A DNA stretch of 64,000 bases from Glycine soja. Lineage: Eukaryota; Streptophyta; Magnoliopsida; Fabales; Fabaceae. Position 1 is the first letter of the stretch. Every line of letters begins with the position of its first letter. The notes under the pieces are model-generated. The model saw nothing but the letters and a program-made list of their open reading frames with translations, made no database searches and had not been told where the DNA came from. Shown here in pieces: positions 31,140-42,958 of this stretch. The stretch spans positions 30,280,411-30,344,410 of the forward strand of contig NC_041004.1 of assembly GCF_004193775.1 (NCBI RefSeq). Reading direction: 5' to 3'. The position numbers and the translations under genes are program-made.

Positions 31140-34100
31140 CTACTCCAGATCTTCAGGAACCCTTGTATTATGGGTTCTGTTGAAGTGAACAAGGAATTCT
31201 ATATTACCCTCAGCACCTTTCAGAGGAGACTCAATCCATCCTTTACAACAGAAACCAAACTTCTCTACTCCCTTTATAATCTTCTCAAGGACCTGCATTG
31301 CAGAAATCAATCACTTTCATTTTGTGTTAGTTACAAGCCAATGTTGTATTAAAATAATTCAACAACAAATAAACACAGCTACAAATATCAGAAATTGTTT
31401 AGTAGTTTTTATTCTACTGTTTACCTAATATTATAAATAAAATAAGTGTTTGAGCAAACACCAATGAATACTTAAATTGAGACAGAAGTTACTCAGATGT
31501 TTGCTCTCCAGCATTCTTATGTATGAAGTTTCAACATTTTGCAAGGTGCGGTTACTAATATTCACCAACTGCAGTTAATGCAGGGATCCTAACCCAAGAC
31601 TGCTGCTAGGCATTGCAATCATGAAACAAATCTCGAAATAATTATACGTGCAGAGTTTAAGGGAGTTGATGCTTGAATTTCATATTACACAAATCAAATG
31701 TATAACACAACAGACAGACCAGAGATCTAAACTTCATTTTATTGCTAGAATTTTCCTAGTCAGCATCCTTCTTTCGGTTTATTATAAAATATTTTTTTTT
31801 TAAGAGAATAAATAAAGAACAGAATCCCCCACATATGAATCACAATACGAGTGTCTTATGATAAAAATTAGGCTAAATAACCATTTTGGTCCTTTATCTT
31901 TTTTTTTTATCACTTTGATCATTCATCTTTTAAAAAGTTCATTTTGATCATTTATCTTATTTAAAAGGTTAAAATGATTGTTTATCTTTTAAAAAGTTCA
32001 CTTTGGTACCTTATCTTATTTAAGAGATTCATTTTGTTACTTGATTTTTTACTTAACAATGCTCGTGTATTTATTTTACTTTTTTTAATAATTTATTATG
32101 AGAACAAAAAATACAACAGAGGATATGGAGTTGTCCTAGGAAAACCAAAGAGTATACGAAGCAAAACAACTGGAAGAAAATAGTACTATTAGCTCGAAGA
32201 GTTCTCCAATTCCTTTGTAGAACAATTTGAGAGTCTTACTTAAAACAGCACAAGCAGAAACCCAAAGAGAAGCCATATTGCTGTAAAGACTACTCTGTCC
32301 CATATACGGAGTGATGTCTTGTTTAGACTTGGCTATTTTGAATTAGATGGAGTTTAGAAGGGGACAAAATTGAATAGAGGGCAGAATATAAAGCATATGT
32401 GGTTCCACACTTGTATTCAAATAGTTCTATTTCTACTAATTAGAGTTTGAGCAATGTTGAGAACAAACAATCTAATCAAATAGCCAAAAATCACGCACCT
32501 CTTGATGAACAGCAGGATCTTTCACTATTCCGCCTTTTCCTACCTTCACATAAAATGATATTCAAATTTTAGAAATGTTTATTTACAGGAGACTGGGACA
32601 ACAATGATGATTATTCAATAGAAAACCATAATCCCACTTGCATACAGTGATACATTGGTAATATTATTTTATTATTTCATTGACACGTGTATATTGGGGG
32701 AAAAAATTGTGCATGTGTGTTTTCATGGATTCTATATTGACAGACACAATTGTGAGATTATGTTTTAATGTTATTCATGATATTGTATTTATTATTAGAA
32801 TATTCTATTTCCTATTAATCAATAATTGATTGATCTTGTAATCAATACTGACTGATTTCCTTTTCCATATTATAAATAGCATGAGGTATGGTCTACATTG
32901 ACACACAACATTACAATAAAACACGGTTAATATGGGTATCAGAGCTAGGTTTTTCTGGATAGAGGAATAACGTAAGGAGTTCTCCACCGGGGACCTACTG
33001 TCCCTGGTAGACCTTTCTGCTCACTACCCATCTTCCAGCAACCCTTTCTCCTTTCCCAATGACTTTTTTGGCGACTGCCACCGCCTTCACGCACCAAACA
33101 GTTTTGGTTCCCTTTTGTTTTTTTTCCTCTTTTCTCAGCCGCAGCCCCCTTTGTCGCATGAATAGTACTGCAACTGCTGCAAGCACTATTCACCCCCACT
33201 GCACTGCCTTTTTGCCGGTGTGCCCAGACGACCGGAAGCGTCTTCCTCCGGCAACCCTATTTCACTATGTTTGGCTTTGTTTTGTCACTTTTTGGCTGAT
33301 CCATAGTCCAGCGACCGCACAATCGTGCTTCGTCTCTTTCTGGCGACCTTTCTGAAGATCGTTACACCATCCACATGCGTAGTCAACTCAAAACACCGCC
33401 GCATGCGACCCCATGCAGGGTCCTAGCACGTGAAGTTCATGCACACGATGCATGATGCATCTCCAACCAATGTCACACTGGTCTTTTCTTCCTCCACCTC
33501 AAGGTATCCCTGTGGATCTTTCTGCTTTTTTCACAGGTGAACAATACCTGTCGCCATTGCCAAAGACCGCCATGCCATCCATGTGCGCAGCCAACTCAAA
33601 ACACCGCTGCACGTGGCCCCACGCAGGGCACTGGGACATGAAGTTCACGCACACAACATGCGTGATGCATCTCTAGTGAGCATCAGACTGGTCTCCATCG
33701 TCACTGTGGGCCTTCTTTTCTATCGGGTTGACCACATTTGTAACAATCTTGGCTCATATCACACATGCTCCAGCTTGAGGGGGAGTGGGAGATTGTTTTA
33801 ATATTATTCATGATATTGTATTTATTATTAGAATATTCTATTTCCTATTAATCAGTAATTGATTGTAATCAATATTGATTTCCTTTTTCATATTATAAAT
33901 AGCATGAGGTGTGGTCTGCATCGACACACAACATTACACTAAAACACTGTTACAACAATCTATGCAGCAAAAGGAACAACTCAACATCACATTGGCAATA
34001 TTAGCCAAGTAGAGAATATTTAAATGAATATTATTATTGCTGACAATATCAATTCGAACAGAAAAATAATATAATAGGAGTTTGTATCCCTTACTTGAGA

Positions 34101-37100
34101 TCTACGAGCTTCAAATTGTGGTTTAACCAAAGTCACTAAAGCTGCATTTTCCTTCATGACATTGACCACGGCAGGCATGACCTATAAAAAGAATAAAAGA
34201 GCATTTAGTGGATCAAGAAGGCTAACCATGCAGCTAATTCTTAGATCAGCAAAAATCATCTCAAATGTCTCCTCTCCATATCCTTCTCTGGTTGCTTACA
34301 AAGGATGGTCAACCACTTAATAATCAAGAGAATAAGGAAACAAGATCAAGATGGTAAACTTTTCATTTAAACTAAAATATTTTCCTTGTAATAGAAGTAT
34401 AGGACAATGTTTGACCTGATTTCAGAGCTTACCAAGAGAATAGAGATGAATGAGAGGTCTAAAGTCACCAAATCAACATTTTGTGGGAGTTCAGCAAGAT
34501 ATCTTAAATTTGTCCGTTCTATCACTGATACACGCTCATCTCTTCGAATTTTGTCAGCTACCTAAGTTAATAATCATTACCAACAGTCCAGCAGAGAATC
34601 ATTATGCATGATTGATATGCAATGAAAATGAAGAAATGTAGTTGGGAAAGTTCATAGGAATTAAGAAGTGTATATAAAATCTTCTAAAGGAAATCTAAAT
34701 TAGACAGACACCAAAAACCACATTTCCACATCATGGTTAACCTAAAAAATGAGATAAATTATTAAGATGAGTTTACTGGATTTGCACAAAAGTTCTCAAG
34801 TTATTAAATTCAAAGATTTTACTTTAAATGTTCAAAGGGAAGTTCCTCAAAAATGAAATTCCAAAAGTACATGTTCAATGGTGCCCATATAGGAAGAATA
34901 TATAAATGCATTATATAATGCAAAAGTAACTTCTAGTAAATTATACTTCAACAAAAAAAACCTTGTGAGTTTTACCCATAAGACCATATTGGTTCGGCAG
35001 CAAACATACAGTAACAATTCTTCCCCTTACCCATAAAATGAAGAAAATGTATTTCTATTTATAAAACAATTGATATATTTATCTATCATTTAACATCTTA
35101 AGATACAGTTAAGTTTTATTTGCAACTACAAGAAATCAAGCATTTTGTTGCCATAATTTCATCAATCCCCCACAAGTCACCTTGCCACCCCCTCCCCCCA
35201 ATCACTATCAATATCACATTTCTAACGTAACCTAAAAACAATGAATTATTTAACCAGTTACCTGTCCATAACCTACGTCAACTCCGTAAACATGTGATGC
35301 ACCATACTGAAGTAAGCAGTCAGTAAATCCTCCAGTTGACAGCCCAGAATCAAGAGCTACTTTACCAGTAACATCAACACCAAGCTGTTCAATGGCAGCT
35401 TCTAACTTGTGTCCAGCTCTGTGTTGATATAAAAAAACCAAACAACATTACAGTTTCACCAAAGTTGCAGCTGAGAAATTATTTCAAGTAAATAGAGCTT
35501 GATGGCTTCACCTACATACATATTTGGGAATATCAGCTATTATCTCCACAACAGCTTTGTCAGGCACAGGGGTACCAGCTTTATTTATCACCTTCCCATC
35601 CACATATACTTTTCCTGCATCCCATATGTTATCAATATTTTTTTAAAAATATAGTCTTTTCTTACAATGAGCATGCATAAAAAGAGTCTATATGACAAAT
35701 TACTCTAGATTGCCAAAATAAACATTCACATACATTTGAGTGTATTGAGTAAATGATAGATGGCACAAAGAGAAAGAAAGAGAAAAGGAATAAGGTTCTG
35801 AATCATATTAGTTGCACTGCCACTACTCTGTTTTTTGAGTTAAATTATATATTTGACCTGAAGTTTTAAAGTGGTTCAAACCTGATTCTACTCTAATTTG
35901 ATGGATTTCATCAAGCAGAAGTTCAATTAAAGTTATGCTTTTAGGACAGCATGCCAACATACAAATCAACTTATGTAATTTCAGATAAAACTATAAAAGG
36001 ATATTTCATATATCCAGATGCTATAATGCTAGATCATGATCTCTGACCTTCTCTAAGAGCTGAAGAAAAGGTTACAAATAATGCTTTACACCTCAGTGCA
36101 AACCTCATAACAAATGATATCATTACTACCACATGCTAATACAAGCTAGCATTGCTAATTAAAAAACAAAAGAAGATCCAAGGCCGTACAATCACTTTTG
36201 ATCAAATAATCTTTTATGATAGAAGAAAATATTAAAAGGAGAGAAGGTAAAAGCAGGGAGGGTAACAAACCCTGATAAACAGAAAGACATTAAGAAAACA
36301 GCAAAGAAATTGGTTCAATCTCTTTTTATATCAGCAATATAAATTCTCTTTGACAAAAAAAGAAGTAACTGAAAGAGAGAAAGGGAAGAGATACAAAACA
36401 GAGGAAAAGAACTGTTATATTTAGCTGTTTGACCAAGCATGTACATACTACATTGGAAATAAAAACTGAAATTAGTTACCTTGCAAAATCCATGACTGGA
36501 TGATGGATCTACTATATTGCTGATATTTTTCAACACATATTTCATCCAGCCGCTTTTTCCTATAAGGTAAATGCACAAATAGATACAACACATTTCAGTT
36601 CCATCAGTAACATATTAAAAATATGTATATAGCCACAATGGTTGAAAAGACTCTCCCAATGATACCAAAAGCATAACACTAGAAAGAAGATTGCAAGGTA
36701 ATCCCACCATAAATCTTGTAAAGAATTTCGTAATGTTTTAGAGCACATCCACATTAAAATGGTAAACTTATTATGCTCTTAATGTGAGTGTTATCATCAT
36801 CATCCTTGCCAAAAGCACATGTATCATGACATTATATTACCATCACCAAGCTAATAAAAAGAAATGATAGCTTTACCACCAATCACTACAACTTCAAGAG
36901 TGAATCACTAACACAATAAGTCTTCAATTAGAAAACAATATATAACTCCAAAACAATTTACACTATTTTCCTTTATCAAGTTGGTTAAACCAAAACACCA
37001 TGACATACATGATGATGCAACCACCAGCATGGTTGGAGCCTGGCACCACTTTGTTCTCCCGAATGACTCAAAAACAGACAAATTGTGTAAGAATCAATGC

Positions 37101-37697
37101 ATTGAACCATGAGACGCGAAAGCTTACTTCTTCACTTGCAAAACCTTTTCTGATTTTGCAGTAGCATAGCTCCGGAAAGAAGTTGGAATCTGAACATTGT
37201 CTTCGCATCTCACTAGAGTTAATTCATGAAAAAACAACAGTAAGAATATCAGTGCACCACCACCACATTTTTCATCATCATCATCATCATCATCATGATT
37301 ATTATTATTATTATTATTAAGAAGGAATCCTGTTAGAAGTTAATTTGTCAACAACTTGTATATACAAATAGAACTTAATCATAATACACAGAATGTAAAA
37401 ATATGTATTTTACACTGTTATCCACTCATGAGTTGGAATAATATTGTAAGATTGTTAACTTTTGAAGTAATTAACTTAAAATTGATCGAGTGTGCAACAA
37501 TAGTAGTGTATCAAAATTAAACTCAAACAAATAATAACAAATAACAATAATTTGAGGGGTCATTCGAAAATATTGAAAGAGAGCTTACCCGACAATGGGA
37601 GCTTCGGATTTCGTAGCCGAGAAAGAAAAGTTAAGGTTGTCTCGTTCTGCAAACCTCGTGAGATGGTTAAGGGGTGTTTCAGAAATTGTAAAGCCAT
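31140..37697 (-). CDS. TlyA-family S4/FtsJ rRNA methyltransferase, probably plastid
   Basis: Nine exons on the minus strand, 37697-37589, 37212-37128, 36559-36480, 35614-35512, 35418-35262, 34561-34433, 34181-34095, 32543-32499, 31292-31140, give 315 residues with GT-AG junctions throughout. Residues 1-60 are Ser/Thr/Arg-rich with few acids, fitting an organelle transit peptide. An S4 RNA-binding domain follows (KKRLDEICVEKYQQYSRSII, GKVYVDGKVINKAG), then an FtsJ-type Rossmann methyltransferase with the SAM loop LDSGLSTGG (149-157), LDLSFIS around Asp213 and LVKPQFEA. Bacterial TlyA 2'-O-methylates 16S and 23S rRNA, and older annotations call it hemolysin A. Plastid or mitochondrial rRNA is the likely target, by inference. 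Intron 7 holds a small LTR element. Confidence 0.9.
31865..32075. repeat. One-sided MITE-like repeat in the methyltransferase intron
   Basis: Three or four variants of TTTTGGTCCTTTATCTTT, TTTTGATCATTTATCTTA and similar words separated by AAAAAGTTCA occur in tandem. This resembles the ends of legume MITEs that read TTTTGGTCC. I see no matching opposite end. Confidence 0.45.
32751..33954 (+). mobile_element. Small non-autonomous LTR element (TRIM-like, 1.2 kb)
   Basis: The LTRs are about 32751-32931 and 33786-33954 (TGTGAGATTATGTTTTAATG and TGGGAGATTGTTTTAATA, then ATTCATGATATTGTATTTAT in both). They are flanked by a perfect 5-bp duplication ACAAT (32746-32750, 33955-33959). The primer-binding site TGGGTATCAGAGC follows the 5' LTR at 32933, complementary to initiator methionine tRNA, and the polypurine tract TTGAGGGGGAG precedes the 3' LTR. 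The internal 0.85 kb has no gag or pol. Half of it is a tandem duplication (about 33360-33490 and 33565-33700) built on CAACTCAAAACACCGC. It lies antisense in the methyltransferase intron. Confidence 0.87.
37273..37319. repeat. Microsatellite (CAT)n-(ATT)n
   Basis: About eight CAT units run into about seven ATT units, inside the first intron of the methyltransferase gene. Confidence 0.95.
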
Positions 37698-37926
37698 TTT
37701 TCTGATGAATGAAGCTTTTCTCGTAGTCGAATGAAGGAACACACGCTGTTCTCTGTTCTCCGATGATAAAAACATTGACAGGTTGAATTTAGGCCCATCA
37801 AGAGTATTGGGCCTGCCTGTCTTGTCTTTCATTAGGCCTTTTCTTCCTCTACCTTATAATTATAAACTTACATTCCTTCGTCACTTAAAATTTACTACAC
37901 ATCACTCTCAAAATATCCGTCATTAA
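37698..37926. promoter_or_regulatory. Upstream region of the TlyA-like gene
   Basis: This short space between the ATG and the next repeat presumably carries the 5' untranslated region and core promoter. TACCTTATAATTATAAACTT at about 37850 is AT-rich, but I do not assert a TATA box. Confidence 0.35.
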
Positions 37927-38571
37927 GGGGTAGGTATACAGATCCGTCTGGTTGATTTAAGAACCGGACTACGGGGCCCACATTTTTTCATGGGCAGGAT
38001 AAAGTCCAATTCGTGAAAAATTAAATGGACTAATCTTTGAGTCTGTGTCTGGCTTGCAATTAAACAAACCTAATAAAAAAGTTTTAAATTTTTATTTTTT
38101 TAAAAAGGTTTATTTGTCAAATAATTGGGATTTTTTCTTTAAGTTAAGGTAGAGAATAAAAACATATTTAAAAAATAAATATAATTATAAGCAATTAATT
38201 AAATATTAAACATTCAACTCTAAAATATCAAATGTTTGCAAGACTACTTAATAAAAAAGTATAAATATAAGAATTAAATTAAATATAAAACATTCAACAC
38301 TAAATAAAAATATCATACATTTCCAAGATGAATATATATATATATCTAATAATAAAACATCAAAGTTTTAACACATCAAATGCCAAGTGTAAATTGACTA
38401 TAGTGAAAAGCGTTTTTTTGTTACATGATTAGTCCATGGGCTTCACAAATTAAGCCCCCTAAAGTTCATGGATTTCACAGGCCGGACCAAAAATCCTTTA
38501 CAATTAGACATACAAAAATTTCACGGGCTTCATGAATCGACCCACGAGATTGAGTCCATATATCCACCCCA
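37927..38571. mobile_element. Probable hAT-type MITE (0.65 kb)
   Basis: The left end reads GGGGTAGGTATACAGATCCG and the right end, on the minus strand, GGGGTGGATATATGGACTCA, an imperfect inverted pair. Subterminal GGGCCCACATTTTTTCATGG and its counterpart CCCGTGAAATTTTT also mirror each other. I could not confirm an 8-bp duplication. The right end abuts the target duplication of the Mutator-like element. Confidence 0.5.
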
Positions 38572-38639
38572 TTATTTAATGGAGTTACTATTGGCCCCAC
38601 TCTTATTGCTCTTGGCTCCTATCAAGGGATTGAGAATTT

Positions 38640-38965
38640 TTTTATTCCAAAAATACCATTTGCACGAAATCAAGATTGTGTTGAACAAAATGTGCAACAA
38701 AATCGTGATTTCATTACAAAATGGTTTTTGCACCCCTCATATCACAACGAAATCACAATTTCATTGAATACGTGTTCAATGGAATCACGATTCCATTGTG
38801 TTTTTTTTCCCCCAAGATGTAAAAACGAAATCGTGATTCAATTGTTATATCTTTTGGCACCCCCGTTAACACAAGGGAATCAAGATTCCGTTGTGTAATA
38901 TATCAACATTACAACGAAATCTTGATTTTGTTGTGATAAAAAGATTATCAACAATAGGATCTTGA
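38640..38965. repeat. Left subterminal repeat array of the Mutator-like element
   Basis: At least six variants of a 20-bp-scale word related to CGAAATCGTGATTTCATTGT occur here, in both AATC..GATT orientations and spaced 35 to 50 bp apart. The opposite end of the element (41745-41975) carries the same words. Confidence 0.75.
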
Positions 38966-39319
38966 TTTTGTTGTAGTTTCTTTAAAAAAAAATATTTTTG
39001 TGTTTTTAAAATGTGTTTTTTTTATTGATTGAACACTCCAACCCAGCATTTTATTGACCATTTATTGATTGAGATTGTTTTTTTTTTCTTAGACGTATTT
39101 ACCAAACTCTCCTTTTTTTTCTTATACACATACTACTTGTATTAAATATAGATGTGGTTTCAACCATTTATATTGTCGATGCGATCACAACCATTGGTTT
39201 AATAGAGTCATGAGAGAATTGTAAATCCCTAATATAGATTGCAGTAAGGGTTTGATGTAACTCAACACTTGCTTGATATTCACCATATTTCTTGAATCAT
39301 AAAGAGTGTATATGGTGTT

Positions 39320-39697
39320 GTATTTTGCAATGGTGACATGATTTCATCAACTGAAGGGATATTGTTTGAATGTCTTGCTTGTCCTAAAGTCGTCACAATA
39401 AGTGAGATGGTGTTTAATGCTTTACAGAAAACCATAATGGGCACAATTGGAGGTTGTAGAATTTTACTTAATCTTTTTTACCTTCAACCAGCTTACTTAG
39501 ATGATGGTTGTATTGAATACGATTGTATGGAGATTAAACACGACAATGATGTGGAAAAAATATTTTTCATCCTTTCAGAATTTAGTAGCAAAGATCTTAT
39601 TGAGTTGAATGCAACTTTTGCCCAATCTCTAGATGAAATCCTTACCCTACTACGCAAACCAAGATCTGCTAATAGGATCATTGCTTTTGATGTATGA
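39320..39697 (+). pseudogene. mudrA-type transposase N-terminal fragment
   Basis: The reading GDMISSTEGILFECLACPKV, then GGCRILLNLFYLQPAYLDDG, IEYDCMEIKHDNDVEKIFF and SLDEILTLLRKPRS matches, from recall, the N-terminal region of legume Mutator-like transposases that precedes the DNA-binding and DDE domains. It ends at a TGA after IIAFDV, and no catalytic core follows before the convergent gene. It is therefore a truncated relic. Confidence 0.6.
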
Positions 39698-40290
39698 TAA
39701 ATTTGTGCAGTCATGTTTTTATTTTATAAAAATCATACATTGTTTTTTATTTTGTTTTAAGAAAAGTTGTATTATCCGTGTTTGTTTAGTTGTTGATGTT
39801 TGTTTTGTGAATCAATAGAATAGACTCTTGTTGTTACTACTAGGTACGTGTTGTTTAAATAGTTTACAAACACAAAAAATAAGTAAATCAAGCACAATAT
39901 ATACTTAAGAAAATATGTTAAAACAACAAAAAATATGTGTGCTACATCAAAAGATAATAATAATTACAATAATACAAAAAAATAATTTGCCCATGCCACC
40001 TTTGGTAGCCTTGGTTGCCTTCTTCCTTTGCCTCTCTAGGCTACACCTAGCTTAAAAGCTTTTCTGCAACAAATGCAAAGCTTATTGTATGGTATGATGA
40101 TGACTTGTGCCCTTTGGCATTACTCTAAGGTCCAACAAGCTTTGCATAACGCTTGATGCCATTTGGAATCGATCCTGCAAGAACAATTTCACTTAGTAAC
40201 TATTTTTGAATCAACAATTAAGGGGAAAAAATTAACAAAATCAAATTTGATTTACCTAGTAAGAGTAGTCTTGACCTAGTACATAGTCTT

Positions 40291-41681
40291 CTAGTGGCTA
40301 TTTAGATGGTAACTGTATGGGATGGGCGGTAAATGCACAGGAGGACATGGTGGTTTCCCGTCCACTAGCGGAATGACATAGGGGTGGGAAACCTTGTAAA
40401 ACCAAGGTAGATAGTTAGGGGTGCAAGCCCAAAGACCCCTAGGTGGCACAACATTGCTGAGAGCATAAGGACACTTGTGAGAAAATTGTGACACCTCTGT
40501 GGCCCTCATAAGGACACCACACAACAACATCCATTTGTAGCTCATCCAACTTCTCCCTAATCGGAACAACAAAGCCAGAACCTTTGGTTGGCTTCCATCT
40601 GTGGGCACCCGGTCATCTAGAGCATCGATCACATGCTCTGAATAGTGAATATTGGCAGATGTGCAAACACTCATGACTGTAAAAAAATATTAACAAAAAA
40701 ACTAATTACAATAATCATGAAAAAAAAATCACAATACTAAAATAATTTACTTAGAATGAGTAATGTTGTATAACCTCTAACCTACTTGTTGGGTACTGGC
40801 TCACATAGAAGAAATGGTCGTATAGGTAAGCTAGTGCAATGGCTCCCCATACGTACTTGTGCAAGCATCCTGTTATCGAGGTAGAGGAGGTAGGCGACAT
40901 GGACATGAGTCAAGGAATTTTCGACAAATATCGTATTGTCGAACAAGTGCAGAAGATAAGTCGTGACAACCCTCATGCTATAGCCTAACTAAACATAGCG
41001 GTGATATAACTCTACTAGCCACGTCAACCTCACCTTGGCACCTGTGGTGGTCGCCACCATAGCCTCTTCCTCTGTCGATATGCCAAGGAGGCTCATTAGC
41101 GGAATCTTCATAGAGTCTCTTTCAAAGGCGGATGGGATGTGATCAATGGGCTTGCTTGTCATAGGCAGATGCAGGAGAGAAGACACATCATCTGGAGTGA
41201 TGGTCATCTCTCTAACAGGTAGGTGGAAGGAAGACGTCTCCTGATGCCACCTCTCCACAAAGGCATTCATGAAGCCCTTGTTTGCGGTAGGGTACCGCAC
41301 TGTGACTAAGCTGGCTAACCCCGACCACAACATATAAGCTTTCACTGTCGATGCAGTAGGGAGTGGTAGCACATGAACACCGTGGCTGACAAGCTTTAAC
41401 TCTAACCATGCTTAGTGCATCCTTACTTCACCAACGTAGTGGTCCTTGTACGATTGAAGCAAGGACAGATCAATTGGACCTCCTCCAAATGGAGGTCCAA
41501 CAATGCCCAGTGTTTGTGGCACTGTCGGTGGTCCTTCTAGCTCTGGCATCGCCGAACGCCAGCCACGTTTAGGCACTGTTAGCCTTTGATGCCTCTCTGC
41601 AACATTGTCCCCTTCATGTGAGGGGCCCTCATGAAAATGATCATGTCCGACAACGCACGAGGCTTGCTTTGTTCGAGCCAT
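40291..41681 (-). pseudogene. Plant mobile domain (MAIN-like) protein, broken
   Basis: The minus-strand reading begins MARTKQASCVVGHDHFHEGP. It continues through SLLQSYKDHY, SGLASLVTVRYPTANKG, FVERWHQETSSFHLPVREMT and TPDDVSSLLHLPM, then a later exon with LLFRLGRSWMSYKWMLLCG and LPWFYKVSHPYVIP. These are the landmark blocks of the plant mobile domain, found in MAIN/MAIL nuclear proteins needed for transposon silencing and also inside plant transposons. Stops interrupt it at 41412-41414 (TAA) and 40989-40991 (TAG), and the frame ends again at 40782. It lies inside the Mutator-like element, so it is a transposon-borne copy, now degenerate. Confidence 0.8.
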
Positions 41682-41744
41682 CTAAGTTTAAACAAAAAAC
41701 AATTAAACAAGTAATAAACATAATAAAATTTAAAAAAATTAACA

Positions 41745-41975
41745 CACGCAATAGAATCATGATTTCATTATGTGTTTTGACAAAAACCACAATGGAATCC
41801 ATTGTATGTTTTGACAAAAACCACAACAGAATTGTGATTCCATTTTATGATTTTCCAAAACATAGTGGAATCATGATTCCGTTGTGGTTTTGTGCAAAAC
41901 ACAACATAATCGTGTTTTCGTTATGGTCTACAAACCATAAAATAATAATAATAATGGAATCGTGATTCCTTTGAA
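41745..41975. repeat. Right subterminal repeat array of the Mutator-like element
   Basis: Five or so variants of GGAATCRTGATTCCGTTGTG separated by TTTTGACAAAAACCACAA spacers. They mirror the left array and are each partly palindromic around AATCNNGATT. Confidence 0.75.
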
Positions 41976-42258
41976 TGCTATAACCCAAAAGAAGAAAAAC
42001 CTTACATTTAGGTAAATGTAGAGGGGACGCAAATGCAAGGGGGAGCGAAAGAGAAGGAAGGAGGGAGGTTAGGGAAGATGAAGGGTTGGGTTCGAGAGAA
42101 GGAAGAGGAAAAGAGAAAATGTAGGAGTTGGGTGCTGAAGGCAGGGGGAAGAGGGAGTGATGGATTTTTTTAAACTATGGGTAAAAAGAGGATTTCACAT
42201 ATATGTAGGGGCCGACGAATATTTTTTGTAGGGATTAATAGTAACTCTCTTATTTAAT

Positions 42259-42958
42259 CGTAAAGACATGTTTTATAATTATTTTTGAAAGTATTACGAA
42301 ATAAGCATTTCATAAATATGATATTTTAGCTAAAAACACAACACCTATTCATAAGGTGTTTTAGAATATCTCTTGCGTAGCACATTTAAAAAATCACTAC
42401 TATTATGTACACCAAAATTTTCTTTCAAAATGCCTCTGTTTTTATTTTTATCTTTTTGGAGTTAAATTTAGTTGTAAATAATTATCATAATTGTGAAGCT
42501 TATTTTTTAAAAAAATAATTATAATTATGGAGTTGTTTTTAGAGTTACTTGATGGATTAAATAGTTAACATATTATGTAGTATGTACACCAAAAATAAAT
42601 ATCTCTTTTTGTTGGTACATTTTATTTTACTTAACTAAATATCTCCTTTTTAAAAAAAAAAAATATATATCTCCTTTATTATTAGGATAGAGGTATTAAA
42701 ATAAACTATTTTTTAAATATATATTATGAATAAACTATTGAAAAAGCTAGTTGGTGTAGGGAAAAATTATTTAAGGCCAGAAAGAAGTTTGGTGAAGTGA
42801 GGACCGGAGAATCCCTATCTCTTCACAAATTAATGGACAAAACAAAACATGTTTCATTTTTATGTTGTTTTGGCATCAAAACTAACGGTCTTTCAGTTAA
42901 GTTACTTTCTCGTTCGTTCCCTCTCAACCAAAACCAACCACTTCATGTTATCATTGCT
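42259..42958. other. Upstream region of the hydrolase-fold gene
   Basis: AT-rich sequence followed from about 42770 by a probable 5' untranslated leader. An open frame in phase with the gene begins at an ATG at 42797. I place the start downstream at 42959 because a typical transit peptide begins there. Confidence 0.4.

Larger units (their letters stand above)
38581..42249. mobile_element. Mutator-like element (3.7 kb) carrying a plant mobile domain gene
   Basis: A perfect 9-bp duplication TTATTTAAT (38572-38580 and 42250-42258) and terminal repeats GGAGTTACTATTGGCCCC and GAGAGTTACTATTAATCCC define it as Mutator-like. It contains a fragment of the mudrA N-terminal region on the plus strand and, facing it, a plant mobile domain gene on the minus strand. 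Both ends are lined with reiterated AATCGTGATTYCATTGTG words in inverted relation. The catalytic transposase core is missing, so it would need a helper. The two coding remnants are convergent. Confidence 0.85.

Noticed and set aside
33059..33801. Several plus-strand frames of 60-100 codons in GC-rich DNA
   Set aside because: They lie inside the non-autonomous LTR element and overlap in different frames. None resembles gag, pol or a host protein.
38640..38965. Regularly spaced short repeats resembling a CRISPR array
   Set aside because: The units vary, occur in both orientations, are mirrored at the other end of a 9-bp-duplication element, and the DNA is eukaryotic. They are transposon subterminal repeats.
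42797..42958. Upstream in-frame ATG as the start of the hydrolase-fold protein
   Set aside because: It is possible, but the extra 54 residues do not look like a transit peptide, while the sequence from 42959 does. It is kept only as an alternative start.
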